Positions 14,722-22,164 of a stretch of 64,000 nucleotides of DNA are shown in pieces; position 1 is the stretch's first letter, and the number at the start of each line of letters is the position of its first letter. The stretch covers positions 108,043-172,042 of the forward strand of contig CAXXQD010000014.1 in NCBI GenBank assembly GCA_963677475.2, read 5' to 3'. The notes under the pieces were generated by a model that was not told where the DNA came from, ran no database searches, and saw nothing but the letters and a program-made list of their open reading frames with translations. The position numbers and the translations under genes are program-made. Source of the stretch: JABMQB01 sp963677475. GTDB taxonomy: Bacteria > Bacteroidota > Bacteroidia > Bacteroidales > Prolixibacteraceae.

Positions 14722-16092
14722 TCACCGTTTTTCGCTGGATTTGAATTTAAGTTTCAAAATAACGTCAGAATCAATTGGTTTTCCATTTTTTAGCTCAGGT
14801 GACCAACCTGGCCCTTCCGAAATAATTTCCTTTGCCTTTTTTAAAAGAATAGAATCCGGATTATTAAGCGGGACAATGTTTGTAACAGCGCCCTTTTGAT
14901 CAATGAACAGTTTGACTCGGACAACGTTTTTTTGTTTTTTCTGCAATTCATCAACCAAACAATTTTCTTTCAAATATTCGTGGTAATTTTTGTAGCCTCC
15001 CAAAGGTAATGGAGGTGTACTGTTTTCTGATATCATCATGGAGTTTCCTGTTAAATCTCTTTTTCTTTGTTCTCCATATCCAACCACAACAACTTCACTA
15101 AGCCCCAATTCCGATTCTTCCAATTGAATTACATTTTCTAAACCCTCTTTGTGTTCAAATTCTTTGTTTTCCATGCCAACGAACGAGGCAACAAACGTAT
15201 CTATATTTTCATCCGGAACCTGTAATTCAAAGTTTCCATTCAAGTCGGTAATCGTTCCAATAGTAGTTCCTTTTGCTACAATGTTCACCCCTGGAATTGC
15301 TTCATTAAGATTTTTAGAAACCACAGTACCCCTAATTCGAATTTGTGGGGTTGAGTCGGGATTATTCGAGACTGATACATTTTGAGTAATTCCTTTGAGC
15401 GTGCCGGTTTTCATTAACAATTTGGGCTCCAATTCGTCTGTTTCATCCTCTATTTGCATTAGAATTTCTTCTGAGCGAGGTTCGTTAACAATGTCTATCG
15501 ATTGTGTTATTGGTTCCTGAACCTTCGCTTCATTTTTTAATGCTGATTCGGTTTTGCCCTCTGAATGACCTGCTTTTTCTGTTTGTTGAAAGGTTGACGC
15601 GGGTTTGGCGCTTACGTTATCTGATTTTGGTTCAATTATTTGTTGGGGTTTTTCTTTCGATTCAGTGTTAATATTTTTCGGGATGTCATCTTGCTTCTGT
15701 TCTAAAGTCGCTTGTTCTTCTGGCAAAACCTCTTCTTTTTTATCTTGAGGGGTAATTTTTTCTTCTTCCCTGTTTTCAACCATTTGTTTTTGAACCTCAT
15801 GGGTATCGATCCTATAAAAAATGATTCCGGAACTTATTAAAATTAACGCAACCGCTGCCACCCGAATCCAAAGCATCTTGTTCCTTTTTTTCTGATGGAT
15901 TTTTTTGTTTAAGTCATTCAGGTCATTCATGATCACAGAAGGATCGTGCCCGGAAAAGCCTTCCATCGCTTCCGACTCAAAGGCGTTTTTTTGCAGGTAA
16001 CGTTCAAATGCATTTCGCTCCGAATTGCTCATTTGATTGTTCAAATACCTTTGAAAATCTTTTTCAGGATGATATGTCGGTTTGTTGCTCAT
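14722..16092 (-). CDS. Membrane protein with carboxypeptidase-D-like and TonB C-terminal domains; possible anti-sigma factor
   Basis: A 456-residue protein with an unusual domain order. Residues 1-70 are cytoplasmic and hydrophilic, resembling the anti-sigma-like ends of Bacteroidota proteins encoded next to sigma factors. A single transmembrane helix spans about 74-93. A long Glu/Lys/Gln-rich linker (100-230) follows, then a carboxypeptidase-D regulatory-like domain (about 252-325), a SusC-like strand SEVVVVGYGEQRKRDLTG (332-349), and a TonB C-terminal domain (about 367-452; VRVKLFIDQKGAVTNIVPL, GPGWSPELKNGKPID). It is translationally coupled (ATGA) to the sigma factor gene. I infer it holds the sigma factor at the membrane and contacts an outer-membrane partner. 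It could instead be a pure energy transducer. Confidence 0.7.
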   Translation of the reverse strand: MSNKPTYHPEKDFQRYLNNQMSNSERNAFERYLQKNAFESEAMEGFSGHDPSVIMNDLNDLNKKIHQKKRNKMLWIRVAAVALILISSGIIFYRIDTHEVQKQMVENREEEKITPQDKKEEVLPEEQATLEQKQDDIPKNINTESKEKPQQIIEPKSDNVSAKPASTFQQTEKAGHSEGKTESALKNEAKVQEPITQSIDIVNEPRSEEILMQIEDETDELEPKLLMKTGTLKGITQNVSVSNNPDSTPQIRIRGTVVSKNLNEAIPGVNIVAKGTTIGTITDLNGNFELQVPDENIDTFVASFVGMENKEFEHKEGLENVIQLEESELGLSEVVVVGYGEQRKRDLTGNSMMISENSTPPLPLGGYKNYHEYLKENCLVDELQKKQKNVVRVKLFIDQKGAVTNIVPLNNPDSILLKKAKEIISEGPGWSPELKNGKPIDSDVILKLKFKSSEKR

Positions 16093-16667
16093 TTTTGTTT
16101 ATCCAAACAAATTTTCAAGTTTCGTTTGCCATTTTGGATATAGCTTTTTACTTTTTTTTCTTCAATTTTTAAATGCTTTGCAATTTCGTTATAACACTTA
16201 TTCTTAAAATAAAACAATTGGATGCACGACTTTTGTTCTTCCTTTAATTTTTCAATACAATTTAATAAAGCTTGCTCTAAATCTGGCACACCTTTATCAA
16301 TAGGATGTATTTCTTCTTCATTTTCCATAAAAACAAAACTGTTTTCTTCCACTTCCACGTTAAATTTTTGCTTGTTTTTTCGTAATTGCATCAAACAAAA
16401 GTTTTTAGTGAGAACAAAAAGCCAGGCTTTGAAATTTTTTATGTCATGTTTTTCGATTTCAATGAGTATCTTTTCAAATATTTGAATGACAGCGTCTTTC
16501 GCATCTTCCCTATTTGCCAGGTATTTTAAACAGACCCCATAAACCAGATCCATATATCTACCGTATAATTCGCCCATAATATCCATGTCTTTTGTTTTAA
16601 TGAACATGGCTATGAGTTCATTATCGGTTTTTGTTGTTAATCTTCCTTTAAGCGGGAAAAGAGGCAT
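16089..16667 (-). CDS. ECF-type RNA polymerase sigma-70 factor
   Basis: A 192-residue sigma factor with region 2 (about 25-95; GRYMDLVYGVCLKYLANRED followed by an aromatic and Lys-rich AWLFVLTKNFCLMQLRK) and region 4 (about 135-190; KLKEEQKSCIQLFYFKNKCY, then a helix-turn-helix NEIAKHLKIEEKKVKSYI). ECF factors direct RNA polymerase to envelope or stress genes and are usually held by a membrane anti-sigma factor; the ATGA-coupled gene at 14722 is the candidate. It is divergent from the vWA gene at 16794 over 126 nt, which suggests the vWA gene may be a target. Confidence 0.92.
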   Translation of the reverse strand: MPLFPLKGRLTTKTDNELIAMFIKTKDMDIMGELYGRYMDLVYGVCLKYLANREDAKDAVIQIFEKILIEIEKHDIKNFKAWLFVLTKNFCLMQLRKNKQKFNVEVEENSFVFMENEEEIHPIDKGVPDLEQALLNCIEKLKEEQKSCIQLFYFKNKCYNEIAKHLKIEEKKVKSYIQNGKRNLKICLDKQK

Positions 16668-16793
16668 ATTAAACTATTGCATTTCAGCTTAAAAGTAGGA
16701 TAAATGTGTTTTTAATAAAAATATTTTATGGAATTTAAATTGCTTTTGCATCCAATAGGTAAATGTTTGATTTAATAATTAAAATTTACCATC

Positions 16794-18656
16794 ATGAAAG
16801 CACTAATCTTTATACAATTGATCTTCATTTTAACGATCTCCTCATTTTCGCAAAACAGTAGATTTATTACCGGAAAGGTAGTGGATGAGCAGGGATATGA
16901 TTTACCTGGGGTTAACATCACAGTTGAAAACACCACAAGAGGTGTTGTTACGGATTTGAAAGGGAATTATAAAATAGAAATCTCTTCTTCCGATGAGTTT
17001 CTTGTATTTTCATTTGTAGGAATGAAATCGCATAGGGTAAAGATTGGCTCAAAAACGATTATAAATGTAACTATGAAAGCCGATGATCTTAAATTGGAAG
17101 AACTCGTTGCAATTGGCTATGGCGTACAGCACAAAAAGACCTTAGTTGGAGCAGTTTCGGGAGTTAGGACCAAAAGGGGGGTTAGGGTTAGAGGTTATAG
17201 CCCGGCAATGTGTGTTGCAGATCAGTCCTGGAATACCGAGGGTTATTCTTCCATTTCCGAAAATGGATTTAAAGATGTTATGACCAGCCCGTTATCAACT
17301 TTTTCGATTGATGTTGACAATGCATCCTATGCAAATGTGCGCAGGTTTATCAATGCCGGGCAATTGCCTCCAGCCGATGCGGTTCGGATCGAAGAAATGA
17401 TCAATTATTTTACGTATGATTATCCGGAACCACAGGGCGATCAGCCCTTCAGTGTAAGCACTGAGCTTTCCGAATGCCCTTGGAACAAAAACCATTCGTT
17501 GTTACATATTGGCCTAAAAGGGAAAAGTATAGATACGGATGAATTGCCTGCCTCTAACCTGGTATTTTTATTGGATGTGTCGGGATCAATGAATTCGCCA
17601 AACAAATTAGGCCTGGTGAAAAAAGCGTTTAAGCTACTTGTAAACGAATTAAGGCCTTCGGATAAAGTATCGATTGTAGTTTATGCCGGGGCTGCCGGAC
17701 TGGTATTAAAACCAACTCAGGGCAATCAAAAAAGTAAAATACTAAATGCCATGGATAACTTGGAAGCCGGGGGATCAACGGCGGGAGGTGCCGGTATTTT
17801 ATTGGCGTATAAAACTGCAAAAGAACATTTTATTAAAGGAGGGAATAACCGGATCATTCTTGCAACCGATGGCGATTTTAATGTGGGGGTATCATCCAAT
17901 GCCGAGATGGAAGATTTGGTAGAACGCGAGAGGGACAATGGCATATTCTTAACTGTTTTAGGATTCGGGCAAGGAAACCTTAAAGACGATAAAATGGAAA
18001 CCATTGCCGATAAAGGAAATGGGAATTATGCCTACATCGATAATTTCCAGGAAGCAAGAAAAGTATTTATAAATGAGTTTGGTGGCACTTTGTTTACCAT
18101 TGCCAAAGACGTCAAGTTTCAGTTAGAATTTAATCCTCAAAAAGTAAAATCTTATCGATTGGTTGGCTATGAAAACAGGCTTTTAAACAACGAAGATTTT
18201 AACGATGACACTAAAGACGCTGGTGAAATGGGCTCAGGTCACACAGTCACTGCGCTATACGAGATTGTTCCTCAGAGCGATGATTGCGAAGGACCGTCTG
18301 TTGATCCCTTAAAATATCAGTCTAATTCGATTGATTTGCGAGGGAAAGAAGCTAAAGAATTGCTAACAATTAAAGTAAGGTATAAAGATCCCGATGGAAA
18401 TAAAAGCAAGCTTTTGGAAAAAGTTGTTGATGACAAATTATTGAGATCGACTTCCAATGATTTCAGGTTTTCTGCCGCTGTGGCATCTTTTGGAATGCAG
18501 GTTAGAAATTCAGAACATAAAGGCAATTTAGGCATGAAACAAATAGTAGAAATGGCCCGGGGTGCAAAAGGGGAAGACGAAGAAGGTTACAGGGCTGAAT
18601 TTATCAACCTGGTTAAAACTGCCATGCATTTAGAAACCGCCCAGATTGAAGAATAA
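16794..18656 (+). CDS. Secreted vWA-domain protein (YfbK-like) with carboxypeptidase-D-like N-terminal domain
   Basis: A 620-residue exported protein. The signal peptide is residues 1-20. A carboxypeptidase-D regulatory-like domain (about 22-98) is followed by a SusC-like segment LEELVAIGYGVQHKKT (101-116). A YfbK-type N-terminal region follows (SPLSTFSIDVDNASYANVRRF, 165-185, and MINYFTYDYPEP), then a von Willebrand A domain from about 255 whose metal-binding motif DVSGS is at 261-265, and the C-terminal DUF3520-type region ending EFINLVKTAMHLE. The role of the family is unknown. It is divergent from the sigma factor operon whose membrane protein shares the same carboxypeptidase-D plus VxxGYG arrangement, hinting at a joint envelope function. 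Confidence 0.85.
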   Translation: MKALIFIQLIFILTISSFSQNSRFITGKVVDEQGYDLPGVNITVENTTRGVVTDLKGNYKIEISSSDEFLVFSFVGMKSHRVKIGSKTIINVTMKADDLKLEELVAIGYGVQHKKTLVGAVSGVRTKRGVRVRGYSPAMCVADQSWNTEGYSSISENGFKDVMTSPLSTFSIDVDNASYANVRRFINAGQLPPADAVRIEEMINYFTYDYPEPQGDQPFSVSTELSECPWNKNHSLLHIGLKGKSIDTDELPASNLVFLLDVSGSMNSPNKLGLVKKAFKLLVNELRPSDKVSIVVYAGAAGLVLKPTQGNQKSKILNAMDNLEAGGSTAGGAGILLAYKTAKEHFIKGGNNRIILATDGDFNVGVSSNAEMEDLVERERDNGIFLTVLGFGQGNLKDDKMETIADKGNGNYAYIDNFQEARKVFINEFGGTLFTIAKDVKFQLEFNPQKVKSYRLVGYENRLLNNEDFNDDTKDAGEMGSGHTVTALYEIVPQSDDCEGPSVDPLKYQSNSIDLRGKEAKELLTIKVRYKDPDGNKSKLLEKVVDDKLLRSTSNDFRFSAAVASFGMQVRNSEHKGNLGMKQIVEMARGAKGEDEEGYRAEFINLVKTAMHLETAQIEE

Positions 18657-18729
18657 AACTAATAATTAATAGTTATGAATTTTCCTCAGGATTTTATAAA
18701 TTTGGTAGGATAACCTTTAAAATTATATT

Positions 18730-18852
18730 ATGGGCAAAGGAGACAAAAAAACAAGAAGGGGAAAACTATTTATGGGATCGTATGGAGTAAGAAGGCCAAG
18801 ACCAGGGAAACTGGCTGCTGAAAAAAGAAAAGAAGCTAAGTCAAGCAAGTAA
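18730..18852 (+). CDS. 30S ribosomal protein Thx (bTHX, S31e-like small basic protein)
   Basis: A 40-residue, very basic protein beginning MGKGDKKTRRGKLFMGSYG and continuing VRRPRPGK. This is the Bacteroidota form of bTHX, which sits in the head of the small ribosomal subunit. The start is fixed by the conserved MGKGDKK. The gene is too short for most ORF filters. It is single, 73 nt after the vWA gene, and ends before a strong terminator. Confidence 0.9.
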   Translation: MGKGDKKTRRGKLFMGSYGVRRPRPGKLAAEKRKEAKSSK

Positions 18853-18876
18853 AATCGTTCACAAATAAATGCTTTA

Positions 18877-18922
18877 AAGACTATGAATCTGGTAATTGTT
18901 ACCGGATTCAGGTCTTTTTTTT
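18877..18922 (+). terminator. Intrinsic terminator after the Thx gene
   Basis: A long stem: AAGAC and TGAATC-T-GGTAA on the 5' side pair with TTACCGGATTCA and GTCTT on the 3' side, with one small internal mismatch, followed by a run of eight T. A textbook rho-independent terminator. Confidence 0.92.
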
Positions 18923-19110
18923 GCTCTTTTGTTAACTACTGTTAGGTTCTGATTATGAATGCCTTGATTGAAGGTAAGTTCCGATTGTTCTTGCGTATAT
19001 GATCAATTTAATTCATTTTATTACAAGGCGAAGATTAAATCCTTATCGATTACTACGTTTTAACTTCACTTTTACGTATAATTGCTGCGAATACCGAAGC
19101 AGGATATTAG

Positions 19111-19857
19111 ATGCAAAACGTAAAAAACCTAAAAGAAGCACTTTATTTTAAAAGGCAGATATCCCGAAAAGTGGGAAAAGCTGTCCATGATTATTCGTTG
19201 ATTGAGAAAGATGAGTTAGTCGTAATTGGCGTATCTGGCGGAAAGGATTCATTGGCTTTAATTGATATATTGGCAAACAGGCTTAAACACGCAAAAGAAA
19301 AGTACAGGCTTGCAGCCGTCCATGTAAGTTTTCAGGAGATTCCGTATAAAATTGACGTAAAATATATCGAGGAATTTTGTGCCCCCAGAAAAGTGGCATT
19401 TTACCACAAGCAAATTTCAAAACCTGAAATTTTGGAAAAATCCAATAAGCCCATTTGTTTTCTTTGTTCGTGGAACAGGCGAAAAGTTTTGCTGGAAACT
19501 GCAGTTGAAATTGGCGCGAAAAAATTGGCGCTTGGACATCATTTAGACGATGCCATCGAAACCTTATTGATGAATATGGCTTTTCAGGGAGCGATATGTG
19601 CCATGCCGGCATCGCTGGAAATGTTCAAAGGGAAGGTTCAGATTATCCGCCCAATGATTTATTTAAAAGATAGCGAAGTCAAAAAGTATTCTAAAGTTCA
19701 GGATTTCAGAAAATTAATAAAAGAATGCCCTTTTCAGGATTCAAGCAATAGAAATGAAGTGCGAAAAGTTATTCAAACCCTGGAAAATATATATCCAAAT
19801 GTGCGGAATAATCTGTTTAACTCCATGAAGAATATTCAAAGCGAATATTTACCCTGA
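19111..19857 (+). CDS. TtcA-like tRNA 2-thiocytidine biosynthesis protein
   Basis: A 248-residue adenine-nucleotide alpha-hydrolase. The PP-loop SGGKDS is at residues 42-47. Three Cys expected to hold a [4Fe-4S] cluster in TtcA are present: Cys116 and Cys119 in CFLC, and Cys206 in KECPFQDSSN. LGHHLDDAIETLLMN (141-155) is also diagnostic. TtcA adenylates C32 of tRNA and inserts sulfur to give 2-thiocytidine. The basic N-terminus is typical. It is monocistronic, with about 250 nt of sequence in front after the Thx terminator. Confidence 0.85.
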   Translation: MQNVKNLKEALYFKRQISRKVGKAVHDYSLIEKDELVVIGVSGGKDSLALIDILANRLKHAKEKYRLAAVHVSFQEIPYKIDVKYIEEFCAPRKVAFYHKQISKPEILEKSNKPICFLCSWNRRKVLLETAVEIGAKKLALGHHLDDAIETLLMNMAFQGAICAMPASLEMFKGKVQIIRPMIYLKDSEVKKYSKVQDFRKLIKECPFQDSSNRNEVRKVIQTLENIYPNVRNNLFNSMKNIQSEYLP

Positions 19858-19998
19858 ATTTGCAACCATTAAATTGTGTTCTTGTCTCTTATTTCTGGTA
19901 CATTTATTGCCAAAGTTGGGTTTTGTATATTAATTTGCAGTTTTAACGATATATAATTTTTACAGAAATAAAGCGTTCTTACATAAAAATCTACTACA

Positions 19999-20604
19999 AT
20001 GAAAAAATTACTTGTATTTGTTCTTATTCTGTCAACAACAGTAATTACCTACGGACAAGATAAACTGGAACTTGATTGGGGCTTGAAAGTCGGCTTAAAC
20101 AACTCTAAAATTACGGCCAATACGGATGAATTTAATTCTGAAACCATCAATAATTATCACGTGGGGGCATTTGCCCGAATAAATTTTGGTACGGTTTACC
20201 TTCAGCCGGAAGCTTATTTTAGTTCTAAAAGTGGCGATATTCACGATGTGGCAAGTTACAACCCCTTGCACACCATAAGTTCTTTTGACTATACAACTTT
20301 CGATGTGCCTGCATTAGTTGGGGTAAAGCTGGTAAATGCCGAAGCTGCAAATGTACGATTGATGGCTGGTCCGGTGTTTAGCTTTGCAACAAAAAGGGGT
20401 ATTAATGGGGAAGAAGATGTTAATAGGCTCAGTAAAGAATATTTAAGGGATAATTTTATTGCCTGGCAATATGGAATTGGTGCCGATGTATTGTTCTTTA
20501 CATTTGATGCAAGAATCCAAACAAGTGGGAAAAGTTATTATGAAAGCCTTAATTTTGAGTCGAAGAAAAGTATTCTTTTGCTCACATTAGGAATTAAATT
20601 ATAA
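19999..20604 (+). CDS. Small outer-membrane beta-barrel protein (PorT/porin family)
   Basis: A 201-residue exported protein: signal peptide 1-19 (ending TYGQ), then alternating amphipathic strands (WGLKVGLNNSKI, HVGAFARINFGTVYLQPEAYF, NVRLMAGPVFSF, WQYGIGADVLFFTFDARIQTS) and a C-terminal strand LLLTLGIKL. This is the outer-membrane beta-barrel (OMP_b-brl_2) pattern widespread in Bacteroidota. The function is unknown. It is followed by a terminator shared with the convergent dapA operon. Confidence 0.8.
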   Translation: MKKLLVFVLILSTTVITYGQDKLELDWGLKVGLNNSKITANTDEFNSETINNYHVGAFARINFGTVYLQPEAYFSSKSGDIHDVASYNPLHTISSFDYTTFDVPALVGVKLVNAEAANVRLMAGPVFSFATKRGINGEEDVNRLSKEYLRDNFIAWQYGIGADVLFFTFDARIQTSGKSYYESLNFESKKSILLLTLGIKL

Positions 20605-20614
20605 ACCGAAAAAT

Positions 20615-20651
20615 AAAAAAAGGTTGGCTCATTTGAACCAACCTTTTTTTT
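20615..20651. terminator. Bidirectional intrinsic terminator between the beta-barrel gene and dapA
   Basis: AGGTTGG (20621-20627) pairs with CCAACCT (20638-20644). It is preceded by a run of A and followed by a run of eight T, so it can end transcription from both directions for these convergent genes. Confidence 0.88.
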
Positions 20652-20666
20652 GTGCCCATTTTCAGG

Positions 20667-21557
20667 CTAAAATTTTAATTTATCGTAGGCTTCCGCAATT
20701 TGTTTATAGGTTTTATTGGTAACGGGGTGCATCGGCAAACGTAAAACGTTTTCAATAGTGCCCTGGTGATTCATCATGGCTTTAATTCCGCCCGGATTAC
20801 CTTCTTTAAAGATTAGCTTAAACAAGTCAATCATTTCTAAATGAAGTTTTTGTGACCCTGCAAAATCCCCTTCCAATGCTTTGTGCATTAACGATGAAAG
20901 TTTACCCGGTACTGCATTTGCAATGACTGAAATAAGTCCTTTGCCCCCAAGTGAAACAATTGGCATTGCCAACACATCATCGCCCGATATCAAACTAAAC
21001 GAATCTGGCGTATATTTTTCGATGGTTGCCAATTGCGACATAATTCCTGATGCTTCTTTAATCCCGATAAACTTATCAGAATCGTTTGCCAATCGGATAG
21101 TTGTTTCTGCCTTAAGGTTTACTCCAGTCCTTGAAGGAACATTGTAAAGTATAATTGGCAGCGGGCTGTTTTTTGCAATCTCCATATAATGCAAATACAT
21201 TCCTTCCTGCGAAGGTTTGTTGTAATATGGAGTTACAATTAAAAACGCCGAAACGCCACTTAAATCAGCATTTTTTATGCTTTCAATTATTGCAGATGTA
21301 CTGTTACCGCCCATTCCAACAACAACTGGCAATCTGTTGGCTGTTTTTTCAACAATAAACCGGACAACTTCTTTTTTTTCTTTTTCGGATAGGGTAGGTG
21401 GCTCTCCTGTGGTCCCAAGGGCAACCAGGTAGTCCATACCGCCTTCTATTTGGTTCTCAATTATTTTCTCCAAAGCATCATAATCAATGGAGAAATCTTT
21501 CTTAAATGGAGTAATTAGTGCAACTCCTGCTCCAGCACCTGTAAACTGTTGACTCAT
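20667..21557 (-). CDS. dapA: 4-hydroxy-tetrahydrodipicolinate synthase
   Basis: A 296-residue class I aldolase of the DapA/NanA family, condensing pyruvate with aspartate semialdehyde in lysine and diaminopimelate synthesis. The pyruvate-binding Thr pair is in ALGTTGEPPTLS, the catalytic Tyr in IILYNVPSRTGV, and the Schiff-base Lys in FIGIKEASG. The N-terminus GAGVALITPFKKDFSIDYDAL is characteristic. It is the second gene of a two-gene unit; its ATG overlaps the stop of the upstream DUF6913-like gene by 1 nt (TAATG). Confidence 0.95.
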   Translation of the reverse strand: MSQQFTGAGAGVALITPFKKDFSIDYDALEKIIENQIEGGMDYLVALGTTGEPPTLSEKEKKEVVRFIVEKTANRLPVVVGMGGNSTSAIIESIKNADLSGVSAFLIVTPYYNKPSQEGMYLHYMEIAKNSPLPIILYNVPSRTGVNLKAETTIRLANDSDKFIGIKEASGIMSQLATIEKYTPDSFSLISGDDVLAMPIVSLGGKGLISVIANAVPGKLSSLMHKALEGDFAGSQKLHLEMIDLFKLIFKEGNPGGIKAMMNHQGTIENVLRLPMHPVTNKTYKQIAEAYDKLKF

Positions 21558-22060
21558 TAGTTATTTATTTTTAACTCATTCAAATAATATAATAGTTGTT
21601 GTGCCAGGTACAACGAATTTGGATTTTTGCTCACATCAATCGACAAGTCATTATAATTGGTTTCCCCATTGGCAACCCCAATTTTAAACCTTGCTTTTGA
21701 TAATGTTGCAATAGCCCTCATTTGAAAATTCTCAATTAAGGATACATTAATCAACAGATCAAAATCCGTTTGTACAAACTGCTTCACATGTTCTGTTTTT
21801 GGAAATCCAAGCCAATTGGCATCTTTGCTACCAAATGAACCAGACATTTCCTCTTTATTTTCGGTATAGCACAACGATGTAATTTTAATGCTTCCCGAAT
21901 GCAGCCTTTTTTGTAAAAAACTATATGCTTCCTGGTCTTCCAAATGCCAAAGGATTCCGATATTTTTTGCTTTTTCATAGTTAAAGGCAGAAACGTCGCG
22001 TTTCAATTTCCCAAATTTTTTATTCAGGATAGCATTGGCATATTTGGATTTCAAACTCAT
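21557..22060 (-). CDS. DUF6913-like hypothetical protein
   Basis: A 167-residue soluble protein of unknown function, resembling DUF6913 proteins that sit beside dapA in Bacteroidota. It has a basic N-terminus (LKSKYANAILNKKFGKLKRD), a Rossmann-like alternation of strands and helices (NIGILWHLED, KITSLCYTE, FDLLINVSL) and the segment ARFKIGVANGE. No catalytic motif is evident and there is no signal peptide or membrane segment. It is translationally coupled to dapA (TAATG overlap), which suggests a link to cell-wall precursor supply; that link is inference. Confidence 0.65.
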   Translation of the reverse strand: MSLKSKYANAILNKKFGKLKRDVSAFNYEKAKNIGILWHLEDQEAYSFLQKRLHSGSIKITSLCYTENKEEMSGSFGSKDANWLGFPKTEHVKQFVQTDFDLLINVSLIENFQMRAIATLSKARFKIGVANGETNYNDLSIDVSKNPNSLYLAQQLLYYLNELKINN

Positions 22061-22164
22061 AAACTGGTGGTAAAAATAGTAAAAAGTACCGTTCCTTATT
22101 TGATAGCTGTGAACAATAAGGCTAAATATTAATATTTGGTATTATTAGCTTCTTTGATAAACTA

